35,100 nt of DNA from Gammaproteobacteria bacterium (GTDB taxonomy: Bacteria; Pseudomonadota; Gammaproteobacteria; Pseudomonadales; Azotimanducaceae): assembly GCA_026707045.1 (NCBI GenBank), contig JAPOXO010000133.1:1-35100 (forward strand), in the 5' to 3' direction. Positions 31,654 to 35,100 of this stretch are shown here, piece by piece; positions within the stretch are counted from its first letter, which is position 1; the number at the start of each line of letters is the position of its first letter. A program made the translations under genes and the position numbers. The notes below the pieces were generated by a model. It was not told the origin of the DNA. It ran no database searches and saw nothing but the letters and a program-made list of their open reading frames with translations.

Positions 31654-33678
31654 TTACTCTTGCGCCGCTTTGGAAAGTGTGTTCCATAGGAACTCATACA
31701 CCAAAGTAATCATGAATGCCAGCTGAGAATTGTCGGCAGAGCCAGCGTGTCCACCCGCGGTGTTTTCGTAGTAAGTCACGGGATGTCCCAATTCTTCGAG
31801 CAATGCAACCATTTTCCGAGCATGGCCGGGATGAACTCGGTCGTCGCGTGTTGACGTGGTTATGAGGATTGGCGGATAGGATTGATCGCGTTTCACATTG
31901 TGGTACGGAGAGTAATTCTGTAGAAAATTCCACTCCTCAGGGTTGTCAGGATCGCCGTACTCAGCCATCCAACTAGCTCCCGCCAGTAGAAGGTGGTAGC
32001 GACTCATGTCCAATAAGGGCACCTGACACACAATTGCTCCAAATAAATCGGGCCGTTTGGTGTACATGTTTCCCATCAGCAATCCACCGTTGCTTCCACC
32101 TTGAATGCCGAGCTGGCTGCTCGTCGTGACTCCTCGTTCAATCAGATCCTCCGCCACAGCAATGAAGTCGTCGAATGCACGGTGTCGGTTTTCTTTTAAT
32201 GCGGATCGATGCCAATCCGGTCCAAATTCTCCCCCGCCCCTGATGTTTGCAACTACATACGTCCCTCCTCGCTCGAGCCAGCCTAGACCCACGCTCGCCG
32301 AATACAGCGGAAGCATCGAAATTTCGAACCCACCATATCCGTAGAGGAGAGTGGGACCGGCATCGTTTGCATTTTTCTTTCTTATCTCGAAATACGGAAT
32401 TTTCGTCCCATCTCTTGAGGTAGTCCAAAATTGGACGGTGTTGAATTCCGCTGCATCAAAAAATGCTGGTGCTTGCTTCAATGTTTCTATCTGTTCTTCT
32501 GCACCACCAATTGACAGAGTGGAAGGGACCAAATAGCTTTCGTTACTCAACAGAAATCTGTCGTCGAAGTTAGGATTGAACGATTGAATGGATTCGGTCG
32601 AGATTTCAGAGGTATCTCTCACTCGTCGTGTCTTCCACCCATTCTCGGATTTTGTAGACGCATACGCTTGTGTACGTACGTCCTCCGAGATACTAAGAAG
32701 AATCGAATTCTTGGTTGCATCCCAACTTTCCAGAACCGACGTGTCAGATGGCTCGAATACAACATCCAGTCCTTCTCGGGACTCAATGTATTCATCTAGG
32801 TCTGCTACTAGTAGGCTTCCCCCTTTGTAGCTCCTGTCTCGGAATGTCCAATCGGTCTTGAGTCGCAAGAAAAGTCTCTTTTGGTTTATCCAGGCATTGG
32901 CATCCTCTGGTTTTTCGACCTGTGTTAAGGACTCTGATTGATACACATAGGTCTCGGAGCTAAAGAAACCTGGAGATCGATTTATGTAGTACTCGGAAAA
33001 ACCGTTAGTCGAATCTGTCCATGCGCCAACCGAAACATCAGGTTTTTCGCCTCGAAAGATCTCAACGGATTCGGAAAGCGGTGTGTTTCTGTCCCAAATC
33101 CTGAGCGTCATTGGATAACCTGAGTCCGTTAGTGATTCGGGACCGAAATCGGTACCCACAATTAACCGATCGCGTCCGGCCCAACAAACATCTGACTTTG
33201 CTTCCGGAAGATAGAATCCTCCTTCTACAAACTCTCTTCGCTCGATGTCGAATTCCCTGACTACGACTGCATCTCCACCGCCCTTGGATAGATGGATCAG
33301 AGCGCGATCGCACTCGGGACGAAGAATTGAATGACCCTTCCAAACCCACTCTTCTCCTTCTTGTTCAGCGAGTTCATCCACACTTAGCAACGGACTCCAG
33401 TCAGGCCGCTGCTGCTTGTAATCTTCCAAAGTCGTCCTGCGCCAAATCCCCTTTACGTGCACTGCGTCTTGCCAGAAGTTGTACAAGTAGTCTCCGTGAA
33501 CTACGAATCCCGGAATCCGATCATCCGAATCGAGCATGGCTCGGATCTTGTCACTGAGAGAATCGAACTCGCTCGAGGATGCGATTTGATCGATCGTCGA
33601 TGAATTGCGCTTTTCTACCCAAGCAAGCGCTTGTTCATCATCAATGTTTTCCAGCCACATGTAAGGGTCATTTGTCAT
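31654..33678 (-). CDS. Prolyl oligopeptidase family serine peptidase (S9A-like)
   Basis: This 674-residue cytoplasmic peptidase cleaves short peptides, typically after proline. The N-terminus (DPYMWLENIDDEQALAWVEK) is the characteristic opening of the family, and a seven-bladed propeller region spans about residues 70-400. The C-terminal alpha/beta hydrolase domain contains YGYGGFEISMLP, then ANIRGGGEFGPDWH, and the nucleophile Ser529 in GIQGGSNGGLLMGN. The catalytic Asp is about residue 613 (TRDDRVHPGH) and the His is His644 (AGGHAGS). Its length and motifs fit the S9A branch. No signal peptide is visible. The ATG has AAGGA 6 bases before it. It is a single-gene leftward unit convergent with the hypothetical gene upstream on the other strand. 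Confidence 0.94.
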   Translation of the reverse strand: MTNDPYMWLENIDDEQALAWVEKRNSSTIDQIASSSEFDSLSDKIRAMLDSDDRIPGFVVHGDYLYNFWQDAVHVKGIWRRTTLEDYKQQRPDWSPLLSVDELAEQEGEEWVWKGHSILRPECDRALIHLSKGGGDAVVVREFDIERREFVEGGFYLPEAKSDVCWAGRDRLIVGTDFGPESLTDSGYPMTLRIWDRNTPLSESVEIFRGEKPDVSVGAWTDSTNGFSEYYINRSPGFFSSETYVYQSESLTQVEKPEDANAWINQKRLFLRLKTDWTFRDRSYKGGSLLVADLDEYIESREGLDVVFEPSDTSVLESWDATKNSILLSISEDVRTQAYASTKSENGWKTRRVRDTSEISTESIQSFNPNFDDRFLLSNESYLVPSTLSIGGAEEQIETLKQAPAFFDAAEFNTVQFWTTSRDGTKIPYFEIRKKNANDAGPTLLYGYGGFEISMLPLYSASVGLGWLERGGTYVVANIRGGGEFGPDWHRSALKENRHRAFDDFIAVAEDLIERGVTTSSQLGIQGGSNGGLLMGNMYTKRPDLFGAIVCQVPLLDMSRYHLLLAGASWMAEYGDPDNPEEWNFLQNYSPYHNVKRDQSYPPILITTSTRDDRVHPGHARKMVALLEELGHPVTYYENTAGGHAGSADNSQLAFMITLVYEFLWNTLSKAAQE

Positions 33679-33864
33679 ATCTGTCCTTAAATCCAGAAAT
33701 GTGAAATCTACCTATATATGCAGATTGACATGGGAAAGTGAAGCAAGCCTACTATCTTGACAGCAGCGCACTTCGTAATCCCCAGTTTGAGATCTCAACA
33801 ATCCTCCAAATCGAAGGAATTTACATCTGCATTGAAGAATTGGTAGATATGCGATGAAATATGG

Positions 33865-33897
33865 CTAAGGAAGCCACCAGACAACGTGGTTCCTTAG
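33865..33897 (-). terminator. Hairpin downstream of the small membrane protein gene, possible terminator
   Basis: CTAAGGAA (33865-33872) pairs with TTCCTTAG (33890-33897). The stem continues with CCAC/GTGG after one bulged G, around an 8-base loop, so it is 12 bp in total. It begins 26 bp beyond the stop at 33923 on the minus strand. The T-run is short (three T on the + strand side only), so termination strength is uncertain. Confidence 0.4.
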
Positions 33898-33922
33898 TTT
33901 CAAACAGAATCAACCGAAAGAA

Positions 33923-34285
33923 TCATGAAGATTGATTCATCCTACTTTCTTTCTCTTTGATCCTGTTTTCCTCTTGTTTGACCAGTGAAGGAATTGAGAC
34001 TGCACCACCTAGACAAAAGATTGCGATAAGCACACTGAGAATTGCTGCTAGATAGTTTTTCGAAAGGGCATTCAATACACATCCCAGCATCGCTAACGCC
34101 ATGCCCACAGAAAACAAGGAGAAACCATGCCTTCGAATCCAGTTCAAGTGCTTCTTCTCGATGTCCAACCAAGCTTCTCTAAGTACCCTTCGCCTTGTAA
34201 CACTTGCGTCCCGCATATTAGTAGCCATATTCCGTACCACTGTAATCAAAAGTATACAGCCAAGAGATACAGGTTCTGGACTCAT
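33923..34285 (-). CDS. Small hypothetical membrane protein
   Basis: I cannot assign a family. From ATG 34285 the protein has 120 residues; the frame stays open to a GTG at 34390, and an internal ATG at 34228 would give 101 residues. No candidate has a clear ribosome site. After a basic segment (ASVTRRRVLREAWLDIEKKH) there are two probable membrane helices (FSLFSVGMALAMLGCVLNAL and LAAILSVLIAIFCLGGAVSI). A charged tail rich in Lys and Glu follows. The two-helix layout and basic flanks suggest an inner-membrane protein with both ends in the cytoplasm. A hairpin that may end transcription follows 26 bp downstream. Confidence 0.5.
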   Translation of the reverse strand: MSPEPVSLGCILLITVVRNMATNMRDASVTRRRVLREAWLDIEKKHLNWIRRHGFSLFSVGMALAMLGCVLNALSKNYLAAILSVLIAIFCLGGAVSIPSLVKQEENRIKEKESRMNQSS

Positions 34286-34571
34286 CAGTACTTGTCGAAA
34301 TGCGCACTTTTCCCGCCTTCGTTGCAAATAATTGCGTTGATGAACATAGGTTAGCATTGTATTTGCGCTGCTAGGCAAACAAATGGACACTTGGAGTTCT
34401 CAAGGGTGCCGAGGCCACTCCCATCAAGATTCGTCTAAACCAATCAACTCAAAGGCGGCGTGCGGTCGCTGACATTCAGTGAAAATCGCTATCTATATTT
34501 GAACTCTATAAGCCCAGCTCAAGATGGGCAATGCTAAATTTGTTAGCGTTTGCACAGAATCCGTTGAACCT

Positions 34572-35100
34572 CTAATTAGGTTCGAAGAACATTGAAGTAC
34601 GCCCGCCGTCAACGACTAAGTCATGGCAATTTACGTAGCTACCCGCGTCGCTCGCAAGATAGAGTGCCGCCTCTGCGATATCCATTGCCAATCCGCTTCG
34701 CGGGGTCGGAGTTGCTTTGGCTAGATTTCGCTGCAGCTTAGCCATTTTGCGTTCATTCTCTTCGTCGGGAAGTGTATTTGCTCGTTCAGACCCGCCCCAA
34801 AATATTGGTGTCGCAATCGCACCTGGAGAGATAGTGTTGACCCGAATCCCGATCGGGCCTAGTTCGATTCCTGCAATCCTAGAGTAATGTGTCACAGCGG
34901 CCTTGATCACTGAATAAACCACGTTGCCTTGACGGTACCGAAGTCCCGCTATGCTTGAATTGTTAATGACTGAACCGCCGTTCTTCCGCAAATGAGGAAT
35001 TGCGTAACGCGTTGAAACCATGACGCTTGTCAGGAGCAGCTTTACGGCATAGTCGAGCTGTTCTGGAGTCACATCGAACACTCCGCCGCCAGAAGGTCCG
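34572..35100 (-). CDS. SDR family oxidoreductase, C-terminal part (runs off the window)
   Basis: Only the C-terminal 176 or so residues are in the window. The reading frame is open to the right edge, where GPSGGG precedes the GTG at 35081, so that GTG is internal and the true start lies beyond. The catalytic Ser is in INNSSIAGLRYRQ and the YxxxK motif is YSVIKAAVTHYSR. IRVNTISPGAIATPIF and the C-terminal DLVVDGGRTSMF are standard for classical SDRs. The NAD(P)-binding glycine motif is outside the window. Substrate unknown. Confidence 0.9.
   Translation of the reverse strand, partial: GPSGGGVFDVTPEQLDYAVKLLLTSVMVSTRYAIPHLRKNGGSVINNSSIAGLRYRQGNVVYSVIKAAVTHYSRIAGIELGPIGIRVNTISPGAIATPIFWGGSERANTLPDEENERKMAKLQRNLAKATPTPRSGLAMDIAEAALYLASDAGSYVNCHDLVVDGGRTSMFFEPN

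Noticed and set aside
35079..35081. GTG as the start of the right-edge SDR
   Set aside because: The frame remains open to the edge and the NAD(P)-binding motif is missing, so the gene simply continues outside the window.

Overview
The window reads as a chromosomal segment of a free-living, Gram-negative, heterotrophic bacterium. It is probably a pseudomonadote, most likely a gammaproteobacterium. Supporting signs are a YqiK-type flotillin with a YqiJ-like partner and PspA, a YhbW/MsnO8-type luciferase-like oxidoreductase, paired YdbS/YdbT PH-domain proteins, a periplasmic Cu/Zn superoxide dismutase, and many oxidative catabolic enzymes (GMC oxidoreductase, SDRs, acyl-CoA dehydrogenases, a TauD-type dioxygenase, a sulfatase, an amidohydrolase). 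Base composition looks moderate by eye. Many genes lack a clear Shine-Dalgarno, so several starts are uncertain. The genus cannot be told from sequence alone, and no rRNA or tRNA gene was recognised.

Layout. 1-2.6 kb: divergent GMC oxidoreductase and RhlG-like SDR. 2.7-6.5 kb: a leftward membrane-stress operon of a ribbon-helix-helix-like protein, PspA, a YqiJ-like protein and a YqiK-like flotillin, with 10-bp phased repeats in front of its first gene. 6.5-7.45 kb: a gene-poor gap ending in three copies of a repeat with exact 33-bp spacing, in front of a DUF4143-type ATPase gene (to 8.9 kb). 9.1-12.2 kb: a ThDP-dependent decarboxylase and a sulfatase. 12.2-14.3 kb: leftward class I aldolase and luciferase-like monooxygenase. 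14.3-18.5 kb: ArsC, a D-aminoacylase-type amidohydrolase, a crotonase and a F420-type LLM oxidoreductase. 18.46-21.80 kb: a complete mobile element. 21.8-24.2 kb: an HSL-type esterase, a small membrane protein and a Cu/Zn SOD. 24.3-27.8 kb: a tight cluster of TauD-like dioxygenase, putative lipoprotein and two acyl-CoA dehydrogenases. 27.9-31.6 kb: two PH-domain membrane proteins and an unrecognised exported protein interrupted by an in-frame stop. 31.7-35.1 kb: a prolyl oligopeptidase, a small membrane protein and an SDR cut by the window edge.

The most striking object is the 3,340-bp element at 18464-21803. It has near-perfect 28-bp terminal inverted repeats beginning GGG, an 8-bp target duplication (AACCTAAG) and an IS1595-family transposase. 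It also carries, in the transposase's own operon, a restriction-modification cargo. The cargo's first protein has a PD-(D/E)XK nuclease domain with a QxxxY motif fused to an N6-adenine methyltransferase. The specificity (TRD) domain lies in another frame just beyond an 11-base G/C homopolymer. One base more, or two fewer, in that tract would fuse nuclease, methyltransferase and TRD into one 754-residue type IIG-like enzyme. This looks like a transposon-borne, phase-variable single-chain restriction system. The element landed in what was a 3-bp gap between two convergent stop codons, so neither neighbour was damaged.
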